Of a DNA stretch of 64,000 nucleotides, positions 45,796 through 54,450 are shown in pieces (position 1 is the first letter of the stretch; every line of letters starts with the position of its first letter). The notes under the pieces are model-generated. The model saw only the letters and a list, made by a program, of their open reading frames with translations. It did no database searches and was not told where the DNA came from. Source of the DNA: Metabacillus arenae (GTDB lineage Bacteria; Bacillota; Bacilli; Bacillales; Bacillaceae). Made by a program: the position numbers and the translations under genes. The stretch spans positions 186,001 to 250,000 of the forward strand of contig NZ_JACXAI010000001.1 of assembly GCF_014773385.1 (NCBI RefSeq), written 5' to 3'.

Positions 45796-46287
45796 TTATA
45801 AACGGGATTGAATTTCATTAACAATATTTTCGACTGTTTTACTTGTTGTATTTACTTCAAATGTATTCTCTTTATAAAAAGGGAGACGCTCCTGAAACAT
45901 CTTGGCGATGTCAGATTCGGTTTTATTTAGTATTAAAGGGCGTGTCCTATCTTCCTTAAGCCTATTGATCACTTCGCTTGGCTCACAGTATAAGAAAATG
46001 ACGGTGCCTTCCTTTAGCATCAATTTTCGATTTTCTTCTTTTATGACAATGCCGCCTCCGGTTGTGATAATTCCTTCATAGCCTGAAAGCTCTTTTAAAG
46101 CATCTGTTTCCATTCCTCTAAAAGCCTTTTCGCCGGATTCAACAAAAATATCTCTTATTTTCTTCCCAGTCTTTTGTTCGATATAGGTATCTGTATCAAC
46201 CACATCCAATCCTAATGCGATAGAAAGCGCCTGTCCAATTGTTGTTTTACCCGCTCCCATAAAACCTGTTAAATAAATGGCAGTCAT
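45796..46287 (-). CDS. aroK: Shikimate kinase
   Basis: 163 aa. P-loop LTGFMGAGKTTIGQAL, substrate residues DTDTYIE and GEKAFRGMETDAL, TTGGGIV and the lid ...DRTRPLI. Fifth step of the shikimate pathway, with aroQ at 24 kb in the same window. It is separated from comGG by 45 bp. Confidence 0.95.
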   Translation of the reverse strand: MTAIYLTGFMGAGKTTIGQALSIALGLDVVDTDTYIEQKTGKKIRDIFVESGEKAFRGMETDALKELSGYEGIITTGGGIVIKEENRKLMLKEGTVIFLYCEPSEVINRLKEDRTRPLILNKTESDIAKMFQERLPFYKENTFEVNTTSKTVENIVNEIQSRL

Positions 46288-46332
46288 TTGTTACACTCCA
46301 ACTTTTTTCCCCTATCATATCATGAATTCTTT

Positions 46333-46704
46333 TTACTGTGTCCAATTAATGAGCGAAGAAGTTAATAAATCGTAATCATAGCTAGCTGAGTTTTGGTGAC
46401 CACTAGTTGTTTGATAATCAATTTTTACAGAAATCACATTTATATCAGATCGGGGACTAATTTGATAGCTAAACTCTCCGTTATCCAGTCTAACAGTTTT
46501 TTTCATCTCCCCTGAATTTTCCTTTGCTTTGGCTAAAGATTCCTTTACGGCAAGCTGCAATAGTAGATGCTGCATATAGTATTCCTTTTCATCCTTTTGA
46601 AATTGTATTTCCGTCATCACTACTGTGGAGATATGGGCAATAAAAAGAAGGGATACAAGCATCAAAAGAAGTGTTGTAGGAAAGATATTTCCTTTTTCAT
46701 TCAT
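46333..46704 (-). CDS. comGG: Competence pseudopilus protein ComGG
   Basis: 123 aa with an N-terminal hydrophobic helix (IFPTTLLLMLVSLLFIAHISTVV). Divergent, as ComGG usually is; called from its terminal position in comG. Overlaps comGF by 8 bp. Confidence 0.85.
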   Translation of the reverse strand: MNEKGNIFPTTLLLMLVSLLFIAHISTVVMTEIQFQKDEKEYYMQHLLLQLAVKESLAKAKENSGEMKKTVRLDNGEFSYQISPRSDINVISVKIDYQTTSGHQNSASYDYDLLTSSLINWTQ

Positions 46705-47170
46705 CTATTTTTCCACGTTCAAAACTTTCTAGGGTTGGGAATGAAACCTGCCGCTTCCTTCCAGACAAACTTGTTACTTCCATTTTTAATCCTTTCGGGA
46801 TTTTTGTGAATTTTACATCCTTGACCTTTTTAATAACATATTCATTCCCTGCTGCTTCTACACTCCTCCGCAAAAATGTTCCGCTTCGTTGAAAGAGGAT
46901 TTGCTGGTTGTTTTTGTTCTTAACAATGGCTGCGTAGGATATCGTAGATATACCTTTCGCCTCAAAAATATCTTTGCTCATTTGTTTGGTTGCTAAGCTC
47001 CACTCCAATGGATGAATATCTGAAGAGTTGTTTAGATTGATAAGAATTAACGGGAGAATGATAGTAAAAGAGGAGGTAATCATAAACGTGACAAATAATG
47101 AAAAAAGTAAGTTTAACAAAGAATAGCCTTTATTATTCGAAAGTATTTGCACAAATTTCTTTTCTCTCAC
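46697..47170 (-). CDS. comGF: Competence protein ComGF
   Basis: 157 aa. Type-IV-pilin-like N-terminus (NNKGYSLLNLLFSLFVTFMIT) without a full prepilin motif, then EWSLATKQMSKDIFEAKG...ILFQRSGTFLRRSV. A GTG at 47152 is an alternative start. Overlaps comGE by 38 bp from the longer start. Confidence 0.85.
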   Translation of the reverse strand: MREKKFVQILSNNKGYSLLNLLFSLFVTFMITSSFTIILPLILINLNNSSDIHPLEWSLATKQMSKDIFEAKGISTISYAAIVKNKNNQQILFQRSGTFLRRSVEAAGNEYVIKKVKDVKFTKIPKGLKMEVTSLSGRKRQVSFPTLESFERGKIDE

Positions 47171-47441
47171 TATTTTCCCAATAAATACACTTTTTCTGAT
47201 AAGGCTTCCCCTCCATTGTTTGAAAATGGTAAGTAATCCCTTGATTTTCTATCGAATTTAATTCCTTTTGCAAAGCTATATTTTCAAATAATAGCTTATA
47301 AGCGGCAGCCTCTTCTTTAATGTTTGATCTTGTTTCATATAAAAGAATGAGCTGGGGAATAAGCGATAGTGCAAATAATGACCAAATGCTGAAAGCAAGT
47401 AGGGATTCTACAACGGAAGCTCCTCTATTGTTCCTTAACAT
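47133..47441 (-). CDS. comGE: Competence protein ComGE
   Basis: 102 aa with a pilin-like N-terminus (MLRNNRGASVVESLLAFSIWSLFALSL), including the conserved Glu. ATG at 47441 with GGGGAGCGG upstream; a longer frame opens at 47468. Confidence 0.85.
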   Translation of the reverse strand: MLRNNRGASVVESLLAFSIWSLFALSLIPQLILLYETRSNIKEEAAAYKLLFENIALQKELNSIENQGITYHFQTMEGKPYQKKCIYWENSERKEICANTFE

Positions 47442-47865
47442 TAAAACGTCCGCTCCCCAAATAAACAATAATTGAGTATGTTTTCCCTTGATAAGAAACT
47501 AGGAATGTCCCACTTTTTGATACCGTTCCACGATCTGTAAAGCGAATTTCAGGATCCATTGTACTCTTTTGAAAAGTAAATCCATTTTTAATCGACCGTT
47601 CGATAATTGTCTTTGCCCCAGCTTTTCCATAACTAACCGCCTGATAAGCATGATTTGAAAATGAGAGGACTGTCGGCACTTTATGAACCAATGAATAATG
47701 CTGTGCATACAAAATATCCTCCTCCATTTGTTCAAAAAAGTGCTCAACTGCTTTCTTTTCATACATGGGTTGAAAAGCTGCCCATCCGATTGCTGATAGA
47801 ATAGAAACAATGGATAGAACAACAATGCTTTCAATTAAGGTAAATCCCTTTTGATTATGGAGCAA
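47425..47865 (-). CDS. comGD: Competence pseudopilin ComGD
   Basis: 146 aa. Prepilin motif QKGFTLIESIVVLSIVSIL, cleaved by ComC before Phe. TTG start overlaps the comGC end. Confidence 0.92.
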   Translation of the reverse strand: MLHNQKGFTLIESIVVLSIVSILSAIGWAAFQPMYEKKAVEHFFEQMEEDILYAQHYSLVHKVPTVLSFSNHAYQAVSYGKAGAKTIIERSIKNGFTFQKSTMDPEIRFTDRGTVSKSGTFLVSYQGKTYSIIVYLGSGRFNVKEQ

Positions 47866-48154
47866 TTCCTACAACTCCATTGGTTATTGTAATTGCTTTT
47901 CCGTTAGGACATTTAGGGGCTGACTCCTTTATATAATCTTCCGTTTGCATCTCTGCCAAGGTAGGCTCTTTATCTTCATTCATTCTAAAAGCTTCAGCTT
48001 GGCCTTGAATCATATTTACCAGTCCATCACAGCCCTTTTCTTGAATATTTGCATGATGTTTAGTCACATTAGGTATGGTAATTAGTAAAAGAATCGAAAT
48101 GACAAATAGAACAATCAACATTTCAATCAGTGTAAACCCTTTTTCATTATTCAT
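47855..48154 (-). CDS. comGC: Major competence pseudopilin ComGC
   Basis: 99 aa. Prepilin motif EKGFTLIEMLIVLFVISILLLITIPN, then two Cys (KGCDGL, APKCPNG) that make the intramolecular disulfide. Main subunit of the DNA-uptake pseudopilus. AAGGAGG precedes the ATG. A long imperfect hairpin lies just upstream. Confidence 0.96.
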   Translation of the reverse strand: MNNEKGFTLIEMLIVLFVISILLLITIPNVTKHHANIQEKGCDGLVNMIQGQAEAFRMNEDKEPTLAEMQTEDYIKESAPKCPNGKAITITNGVVGIAP

Positions 48155-48177
48155 TTAAACTTCCTCCTTGTATATTA

Positions 48178-48231
48178 AGAGTAGCCCATATTTTAGTTAA
48201 CATAATATCTAAAATCATGGGGGTACTCTTT
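48178..48231 (-). other. Long hairpin between comGB and comGC
   Basis: On the minus strand AGAGTACCCCCATGATTTTAG pairs imperfectly with CTAAAATATGGGCTACTCT around a 12-nt loop (about 18 pairs). No T run follows, so it is not a standard terminator. It may stabilise or separate the comGC message. Confidence 0.5.
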
Positions 48232-48265
48232 TATTTGTTCTTTGATAATTTAATAGTGTTTAGCT

Positions 48266-49300
48266 CTAAATTTGATTCATCATTTGATACATTGGCATCA
48301 AAATAGACAGGTAGACAATGAGTACCACGATGCCTACGAATAGATAGATTGCCGGCTGGATGACCGTTGTCCATTTCTCCACTTTTCTTTCAAGCTGATC
48401 TAACAGAAATTGACTGTACGTATATAGTTCTCGGGACAACTGACTGTTTGCTTGACCGTATGCAATGACTTGAACGATTTTATCGTCATAAAAATTGCTT
48501 TTTAAAAATAAAGATTCAAGCATCTCTCCTCTAGTAAGTCCTTCAATAACTCTAATTCCTTCTTCCTTGTAAAAGGGCATATAGTGCTGGTCTTTAAAGA
48601 TTTGAAAACTATCAAATACTGAAACACCCGCCCTTAAAAGGCTGCTTAGTTGGGCTGAAAAAAAATAGCTGTTGAATAAGCGGATAAAATGATTTATTAG
48701 TGGAATTCGAACATAATAAGACATTTTTTCATGGGGGGATTTTTTGCGAAAAACCAGAAAATAAAACACTAACAAGAGAACGATGACTCCTAAAAAAAGA
48801 TAGAAAGCCCACTTAATGCCTTCAAACATATACAAAAGAAGACTCGTAAAAAAAGAGGGACTTATGTTCATGCTTTGATACATCGACTGAAATTGAGGAC
48901 CGATTACACCTTGAATGATATAGATCATGATTGAGACAGAGAAAAGCAAAAAGAGAGGGTAGCGGATAACCTTTGTTATTTTTTCAAGATGGGAAAGTCT
49001 TTGATCCAAAAGCTTACTGCTTTCATTTAAAGCATAACAAAGATCGCCATGTTCCTCCGAAAATAGGAGAATAGCAAGCACATCCTTATGAAATTTTAAT
49101 TGCTGCAAAGTTTCTTGAAAAGGGATTCCCTGCTTTAATTGCTGTAAGCAACGTTCAATTTCTTCCTTCTTTTGTTTAGACAGATGCATCATAACAAATT
49201 GTAAGGCTTCATTTAAGGTATAACCTTTGCTTAACAGGGAACTGAGCTGCTGCAGTAAATTTGCTTGATCCTTAAGTAGCCAGGTCCGTCTAATCTCCAT
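48266..49300 (-). CDS. comGB: Competence membrane protein ComGB
   Basis: 344 aa, the GspF/PilC-like polytopic platform of the pseudopilus. It has two T2SF domains (LLQQLSSLLSKGYTLNEAL; FSAQLSSLLRAGVSVFDSFQIF) and three main membrane helices. Overlaps comGA by 11 bp. Confidence 0.95.
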   Translation of the reverse strand: MEIRRTWLLKDQANLLQQLSSLLSKGYTLNEALQFVMMHLSKQKKEEIERCLQQLKQGIPFQETLQQLKFHKDVLAILLFSEEHGDLCYALNESSKLLDQRLSHLEKITKVIRYPLFLLFSVSIMIYIIQGVIGPQFQSMYQSMNISPSFFTSLLLYMFEGIKWAFYLFLGVIVLLLVFYFLVFRKKSPHEKMSYYVRIPLINHFIRLFNSYFFSAQLSSLLRAGVSVFDSFQIFKDQHYMPFYKEEGIRVIEGLTRGEMLESLFLKSNFYDDKIVQVIAYGQANSQLSRELYTYSQFLLDQLERKVEKWTTVIQPAIYLFVGIVVLIVYLSILMPMYQMMNQI

Positions 49301-50357
49301 GGTGTATCACCCATTTATGATAAATAGCAGGGTTCAAATAACCGAGTGCGATTCCCTTTCGAATGACATCCTTTAATAGAGGGTAGTGAAATTCACCCTC
49401 ATCCCCTCTTACCTTCTTTAATACATTTGATAAGTTTTTGCCATAAAGGAGTTCATACACACTTACTTTGCGGTTTTTCCTCATTTTCTTACAATAAGGA
49501 GAACATTCGCCAATACAAAACGGACAGGCCAGGTCCACCAATCTTTGGGCAGCCAAAGCAAGTAATGTTTGTTCAATTTCAGATAGACGAACATCAAATT
49601 CAAGCAATCTGTGGACCGCACCAATTGCGTCCCTAGTATGCATAGAAGACAGAACAAGATGACCGGTAAGTGCTGCACGAACGGCAATCTGAGCGGTTTC
49701 AGAATCCCTAATCTCTCCCACCATAATAATATCTGGGTCGTGCCTTAGTATAGCTTTTAACCCTGTTGAATAGGTGATACCCGCCTTTTCATTTACCTGA
49801 ACTTGAAGCACATCTTCATTTTTAGATTCGACAGGGTCTTCTAAAGTGATAATGTTCCTGTGAAAATGTTTTTTGGCATATTGCAAGAGTGAGTATAAGG
49901 TAGTCGTTTTACCTGATCCAGTTGGCCCGGTGAAAATAATTAGCCCATGAGAGTGGTTTAGCAGGGATAAGATCTTTTTGCTTGTTGAGGGAAAGAGAGA
50001 CAGGTACTGAAACGAGGGAACCTTTTCTTGGGGCAGAATTCTAATGACCAAGCTTTCTTCGTAAACAGTGGGCAATGTTGATAAGCGGAGGTGAACATTT
50101 AATTTCTGTGTAGAGACTGATAGAACACCATTCTGAGGTTTCCTTCTCTCGCCAATATCCATTGAAGCCAGAAACTTAAAATGAGATATTAAACGTTGGG
50201 AAACTTGTTTGTTAATTTTCCTGCTTTCTCTTATGGCATGATCAATCCGATAATGAATATGAGCATGATTTGCCTGCGGGATAATGTGAATATCTGAAGC
50301 CTGCAAAAAGTATGCTTCCTCAACTAATCGTTCACTTAACAATTCAATCGGCTGCAC
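49290..50357 (-). CDS. comGA: Competence traffic ATPase ComGA
   Basis: GspE-type ATPase driving pseudopilus assembly. Walker A IIFTGPTGSGKTTTLYSLLQ, Asp box and Walker B DIIMVGEIRDSETA, ALTGHLVLSSMHT, and a cysteine-rich C-terminal element (CPFCIGECSPYC). GTG at 50357 (355 aa) gives the family N-terminal length; a TTG at 50369 lies on top of AAGGAG. Confidence 0.96.
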   Translation of the reverse strand: MQPIELLSERLVEEAYFLQASDIHIIPQANHAHIHYRIDHAIRESRKINKQVSQRLISHFKFLASMDIGERRKPQNGVLSVSTQKLNVHLRLSTLPTVYEESLVIRILPQEKVPSFQYLSLFPSTSKKILSLLNHSHGLIIFTGPTGSGKTTTLYSLLQYAKKHFHRNIITLEDPVESKNEDVLQVQVNEKAGITYSTGLKAILRHDPDIIMVGEIRDSETAQIAVRAALTGHLVLSSMHTRDAIGAVHRLLEFDVRLSEIEQTLLALAAQRLVDLACPFCIGECSPYCKKMRKNRKVSVYELLYGKNLSNVLKKVRGDEGEFHYPLLKDVIRKGIALGYLNPAIYHKWVIHHGD

Positions 50358-50429
50358 TTCATTAATCAACTCCTTGCAAAATCAATACAGCCTTATTGTA
50401 AGCCCATTATTAAATGATTGCATATCGGT

Positions 50430-50473
50430 AAAACTTCCTTTTCCGTGCAGGACTGATGGCAAATTGTAAGTTT
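50430..50473 (-). promoter_or_regulatory. ComK box upstream of comGA
   Basis: AAAACTTCCTTTT (50430-50442, perfect AAAA-N5-TTTT) and AAATTGTAAGTTT (50461-50473, one mismatch per arm) are 18 bp apart, one of the spacings known for ComK sites. A single further perfect AT box lies at 50516-50528. A candidate -10, TACAAT (50400-50395), lies 30 bp closer to comGA. Confidence 0.68.
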
Positions 50474-50556
50474 ATGAGCAGATAATTATTAATTTTCTTT
50501 AGAAAAAATGAATAGAAAATGATATTTTACACATTCTAAAAAATGTTCATCTACAA

Positions 50557-50628
50557 TGGGCTATAGCCAAGCGGTAAGGCAACGGACTTTGACTCCGTCA
50601 CGCGTTGGTTCGAATCCAGCTAGCCCAG
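50557..50628 (+). tRNA. tRNA-Gln (TTG)
   Basis: A 72-nt cloverleaf: acceptor TGGGCTA/TAGCCCA with discriminator G, D-arm AGCCAAGCGGTAAGGC, anticodon stem-loop GGACTTTGACTCC (anticodon TTG), T-arm with GGTTCGAATCC. CCA is not encoded. It stands alone, on the opposite strand to its neighbours, at the boundary between comG and the lasso cluster. Confidence 0.97.
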
Positions 50629-50652
50629 TAAAATATCTCCAAAATAGAACGG

Positions 50653-50690
50653 ATGAAGGGAAGTCTTTTGAACAAAGACTTCCCTTCATA
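50653..50690. terminator. Bidirectional terminator between tRNA-Gln and exporter gene
   Basis: A perfect 14-bp stem GAAGGGAAGTCTTT/AAAGACTTCCCTTC between the convergent tRNA and the lasso exporter gene. Confidence 0.85.
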
Positions 50691-50710
50691 TATTCTTGGT
50701 AGTATTTCAA

Positions 50711-52510
50711 TTAATTAACCTCTAGTTGATTATTGAGTAAATGATGAAACATGCTCTTCTTCTCTTTAGCTAATTGGTTAAATCCACCTGTCTGGACAAT
50801 TTCACCTTGGTCTAATACTAAAACTTGATCAGCATGTCGAATGGTAGATAGTCGGTGGGCAATGACAATAATCGTCATCTTCCCTTTTAATTCCTCTAAA
50901 GCTTCTTGGATTTTCTTTTCATTTTCTGTATCTAACGCACTTGTGGCCTCATCTAACACTAGAATGGAAGGTTTCCGCAGTATTGCTCTTGCAAGAACAA
51001 GCCGCTGGCGCTCGCCTCCTGAAAGTCTGATTCCCCGATCACCAATCATCGTATCAAGACCTAGAGGGAGTTTATTAACGAAATCTGCTGCAGAAGAGAA
51101 TTTAAGTGCTTCCCATAATTGTTCTTCAGTTGCTTCTTCATCAACTAAGCTAAGATTTTCTCTTATAGTTGCATTAAATAGAAATGGATCTTGAGGCACA
51201 TAGCTGATAGCACTCCGCAATGCTAATAGATTGTCCTCTGACAACAAAGTCCCATCTACCATTACTCTTCCTTTATCAGGTTTGTTAAGTCCCATTAGAA
51301 TATCAATTAGAGTACTCTTTCCGGCTCCAGACGGACCTACAACTGCTGTCATTTTATTAGCCGGGATTGTAACATTTATATTTTTTAAGGCGTATATCGA
51401 AGAGTCCTTTTTATAACGAAAATACACATCCTGGCAAGTCATTTCTTTTTTTATTTGAAGCCTGCCAGCATTTTGAAAATGTTCCCCATTATTAATTTCT
51501 CTTGCTGAGTCACTATCATTTTGTAAATCTAAAAGGGAATGTAAAGACGGCAGCATTGAACTCATTGTCTCAAGGTTTGATTGGATACCCGCAAACCTCG
51601 GCCAAAGACGGGCAAAAATAAGAACAATCAGCATTAATTGAGCTGGCTGGGATTGAAAAAGCTGTATAGAAAAATAGACAAAGACAGCTAGAAGAACCGA
51701 AGAAGCGACCTTGTATCTAAGCTGTGAAACTGTACGTAAACGAATGATCTCAATCACATTGTTTTCCATTCTTTTGCATAGGTTATGAAACCAGGATATA
51801 TGCTGGTTTTCCAATGTATTACTTTTAATATCTTTAATCCCGTTGATATGATCTGTAATTCCTGATAAATAGCTTTGTGATAATTTAGTCGTTTTTCCGC
51901 CTAACGCACTAGCTTTTTTTATAAATTTTCGAGAGAAAAAAAGTAAAATAAATCCAAAAAGTAATACAAAGCCAGTTATTTTTGCTGAGAACCAAATCGC
52001 AAAGCCAATTTGAATCAATGTAAATACGAAAGCTGCTAAAAATTGTAAAAACAAACTTATCATGCTGGAGACTCGTGCAAGTTCAGTGGTCATCGAATTA
52101 CTAATATCCGTCTTTCTATTTTTCAAAAAGAATTCCCAATTGGCTAACATAATAGATTTGTATGTTTTTTCCCTTAAATGACGAAGAAAGCTCTGTTGGA
52201 TTTTTGCATTTAATATGATTTGTTTATGCTGAAAAAAACTTTGACCTACTAGTAAGAGTACATAAATTCCTAAGATTATAAGGATACCAATTTCTCCAGG
52301 AATAGGATTGAATAGATTACTAAAATAACCTGCCTGCGAGTTTTCACCTTGTCCTATAGTCATCATTCCAGTCATCCCAATTAATGGGATGATAAGCAAG
52401 AGACCGATTCCTTCAAACAGACTAATTAAGATCATCCCAATTAAATTTAAGTATAAGATTTTCCCAGTATGCTGATGAAGTTGCTTTACTAAATATAGGA
52501 TCTGCTTCAT
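50711..52510 (-). CDS. Lasso peptide ABC exporter (D protein)
   Basis: 599 aa fused permease-ATPase. Six membrane helices in the first about 310 residues, then an ATPase with Walker A VGPSGAGKST, Q-loop YVPQDPFLFN, signature LSGGERQRLVLARA, Walker B ILVLDEATSALD and H-loop AHRLST. As last gene of the lasso operon it should export the mature peptide and give immunity. No peptidase domain. Confidence 0.92.
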   Translation of the reverse strand: MKQILYLVKQLHQHTGKILYLNLIGMILISLFEGIGLLLIIPLIGMTGMMTIGQGENSQAGYFSNLFNPIPGEIGILIILGIYVLLLVGQSFFQHKQIILNAKIQQSFLRHLREKTYKSIMLANWEFFLKNRKTDISNSMTTELARVSSMISLFLQFLAAFVFTLIQIGFAIWFSAKITGFVLLFGFILLFFSRKFIKKASALGGKTTKLSQSYLSGITDHINGIKDIKSNTLENQHISWFHNLCKRMENNVIEIIRLRTVSQLRYKVASSVLLAVFVYFSIQLFQSQPAQLMLIVLIFARLWPRFAGIQSNLETMSSMLPSLHSLLDLQNDSDSAREINNGEHFQNAGRLQIKKEMTCQDVYFRYKKDSSIYALKNINVTIPANKMTAVVGPSGAGKSTLIDILMGLNKPDKGRVMVDGTLLSEDNLLALRSAISYVPQDPFLFNATIRENLSLVDEEATEEQLWEALKFSSAADFVNKLPLGLDTMIGDRGIRLSGGERQRLVLARAILRKPSILVLDEATSALDTENEKKIQEALEELKGKMTIIVIAHRLSTIRHADQVLVLDQGEIVQTGGFNQLAKEKKSMFHHLLNNQLEVN

Positions 52511-52513
52511 TGT

Positions 52514-53680
52514 TCAATTTTCTCCTATTGTTCTGGAAATTGTTTTACGAAAAAACCAAATAAAAGGCCTTAATGGAAAATATAAAAAATGCAGGAATTT
52601 CGGAAGCCGTAACACTTTTATATCCATCGGGTAGGGATATAAAAAACTTAGTATGAATAAGAATTTGTGCTGCAATGACTTTATTGAGAATAAATAGTTT
52701 TTATGATATTTGGCTACATCAGCTGGCAATGGTTCTCTATGTAGATTAATCAATTGTTCATAGTAAAAAATGGTTGATTGTGCCAGCTTCCATGAGCGAT
52801 TGTTTATTTTCTGTTGAAGCCCCGTATTTATTGGTGTTTTAAAGAGCTGTGAACATAATATCAACGCTTGTTCAGTTATTGTAAGAAATTGAAATTTTTT
52901 TAGGTGCTTTTTTGTTTTTTTCCAATCAAATTCCTGCTTCATCATTTGATGAATGTCGACTAACCAGCGAAGTCTGGACCATCCATGTCTTGCCCCATGA
53001 GATATTAAAAACAATAACAAGTCCTCTTGACTTAAAAAATATACTGGGAAATTGGTCATTGAACTTTTTCTTTTTCTCTCCCAAAGCTCTGAAAAAGAAG
53101 GCTCTTTAGCTGGTCCTGGATTTAACCTCCAATGAACTTCCAGCTTGATTTGCTTTTTTGGATGAACGTATCCTATATGATGATGCCTCCACTTCCAATC
53201 GTTTAATACACTTACAAGCTCTTCCTTTACATAACCAGATTCCAGTAACATACGGTCAACCTTATTAAGCTCTGAAAGTGGAACCAGAACATCTAGATCA
53301 CTTGAAGTCCTGAGTGAAAGGTCGCCATACAGCTCAGCAGCAAGGATAGGACCTTTTAAATGGATCATCTTTATGTTTTCTTCACCAAACTGCCTGCTTA
53401 TCTGTTCCATTTCACCACTTAAGAAAAGCATTTTAAACGTATTCTTTTTGTATTCAGTCCTCAACCTATTAATCACATTTTGTGGAACACACTCTTTGTC
53501 TTTTAACTTGTAATAGAGAAGCGGATAAACACGATGATGAATCGAAAGCTTAAGAAATAAACTCCAATCGATATGTTCAAACTTTTCCCCGGAGATCATT
53601 TTATTTTCATTAAGAAGCTCACATATAAGGATAAGTTCTTTTGGGACTGATGCTATATTCAGATCGAACTGGCTATTCAT
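52514..53680 (-). CDS. Nucleotidyltransferase-fold protein (N protein of lasso cluster)
   Basis: 388 aa of the uncharacterised nucleotidyltransferase family. LKGPILAAELYGDLSLRTSSDLDVLVP contains the DxD of the NTase fold; VHWRLNPGPAKEPSF and FLISHGARHGWSRLRWLVDIHQMM are also family-typical. Such genes accompany kinase-bearing lasso clusters of Bacillus (pseudomycoidin type), where the product further decorates the phosphorylated C-terminus. ATG at 53680 with GAAGGAG upstream; it overlaps the B2 gene end. Confidence 0.85.
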   Translation of the reverse strand: MNSQFDLNIASVPKELILICELLNENKMISGEKFEHIDWSLFLKLSIHHRVYPLLYYKLKDKECVPQNVINRLRTEYKKNTFKMLFLSGEMEQISRQFGEENIKMIHLKGPILAAELYGDLSLRTSSDLDVLVPLSELNKVDRMLLESGYVKEELVSVLNDWKWRHHHIGYVHPKKQIKLEVHWRLNPGPAKEPSFSELWERKRKSSMTNFPVYFLSQEDLLLFLISHGARHGWSRLRWLVDIHQMMKQEFDWKKTKKHLKKFQFLTITEQALILCSQLFKTPINTGLQQKINNRSWKLAQSTIFYYEQLINLHREPLPADVAKYHKNYLFSIKSLQHKFLFILSFLYPYPMDIKVLRLPKFLHFLYFPLRPFIWFFRKTISRTIGEN

Positions 53681-54149
53681 AGGCCTCTCCTTCATATCTA
53701 CTACTCATTTTCTTTGCAAACATAGCGACAACTGTGAATTTTTTCATTTCTTCAGAACCAGTTAGAAAATAGGGACCACTGCGGAGCCAGGCATGGGCAA
53801 TCAGCTTCCCATTCTCATCCTTTGCTGTACCTAAATAGAGTGTGCTTTCAATTTGACGTCTTTCAAGCATCTTCATTGCTGCTATAGCTTTAACTAGACA
53901 CATGCTTTCCCAAAATGTATGGCGGCTCATGGCATTAACAGCACTCGCTATATTAACAATTACTTCTCTATTTGAGCGATTAGATATAGATGTTTCTTCC
54001 ATTTTCATTCCCAATTTTGGTGCTACCTCTAAAAAAGGCTTAGCCTTTAAGATTCGCGCCCAGCCCAGCAGAACAAATGCTTCAATAAATAGCAGCTGTA
54101 ACCGTGGTCTAAATGAAAAAAAGACAAATAACCTTTTAAGAAATTTCAT
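53673..54149 (-). CDS. Lasso peptide leader peptidase B2
   Basis: About 158 aa from the ATG at 54149 (MKFLKRLFVFFSF); the frame opens at 54245. Transglutaminase-like cysteine protease: SRHTFWESMCLVKAIAAMKMLERR holds the Cys and LIAHAWLRSG holds the His. It removes the leader of the A peptide together with B1. It overlaps the B1 gene by 14 bp and the N gene by 8 bp, so translation is coupled. Confidence 0.92.
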   Translation of the reverse strand: MKFLKRLFVFFSFRPRLQLLFIEAFVLLGWARILKAKPFLEVAPKLGMKMEETSISNRSNREVIVNIASAVNAMSRHTFWESMCLVKAIAAMKMLERRQIESTLYLGTAKDENGKLIAHAWLRSGPYFLTGSEEMKKFTVVAMFAKKMSSRYEGEAYE

Positions 54150-54450
54150 GGGCAGTCTTATTGATAATTTGGATAATCTCTTCTTCACACAATTTTTCCA
54201 AAAATGAAAGAACCTGTTGCTTACATTCTTGCTCCTCAACATCATATTGCTCCATTAATTTCACAATAAGTTCATTGACGGTGATCGGAGATTCAACGAT
54301 ATCCCAAATTGCACCCCCGACCTCTCCCAAATTATAATATTTACTGTTAGTAATGCTCATCATAACCTTTTCTCCATCCATATCACTGACAATGTTTCCA
54401 TCTACTTGGACAACAAAAGAGTCTAACTCAATTGCTTGTTTGTTCATCAT
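54136..54450 (-). CDS. Lasso peptide RRE protein B1 (PqqD-like)
   Basis: 104 aa. A RiPP recognition element: SDMDGEKVMMSITNSKYYNLGEVGGAIWDIVESPITVNELIVKLMEQYDVEEQECKQQVLSFL. It binds the leader peptide and delivers it to B2 and C. Overlaps the kinase gene by 4 bp. Confidence 0.92.
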   Translation of the reverse strand: MMNKQAIELDSFVVQVDGNIVSDMDGEKVMMSITNSKYYNLGEVGGAIWDIVESPITVNELIVKLMEQYDVEEQECKQQVLSFLEKLCEEEIIQIINKTAHEIS

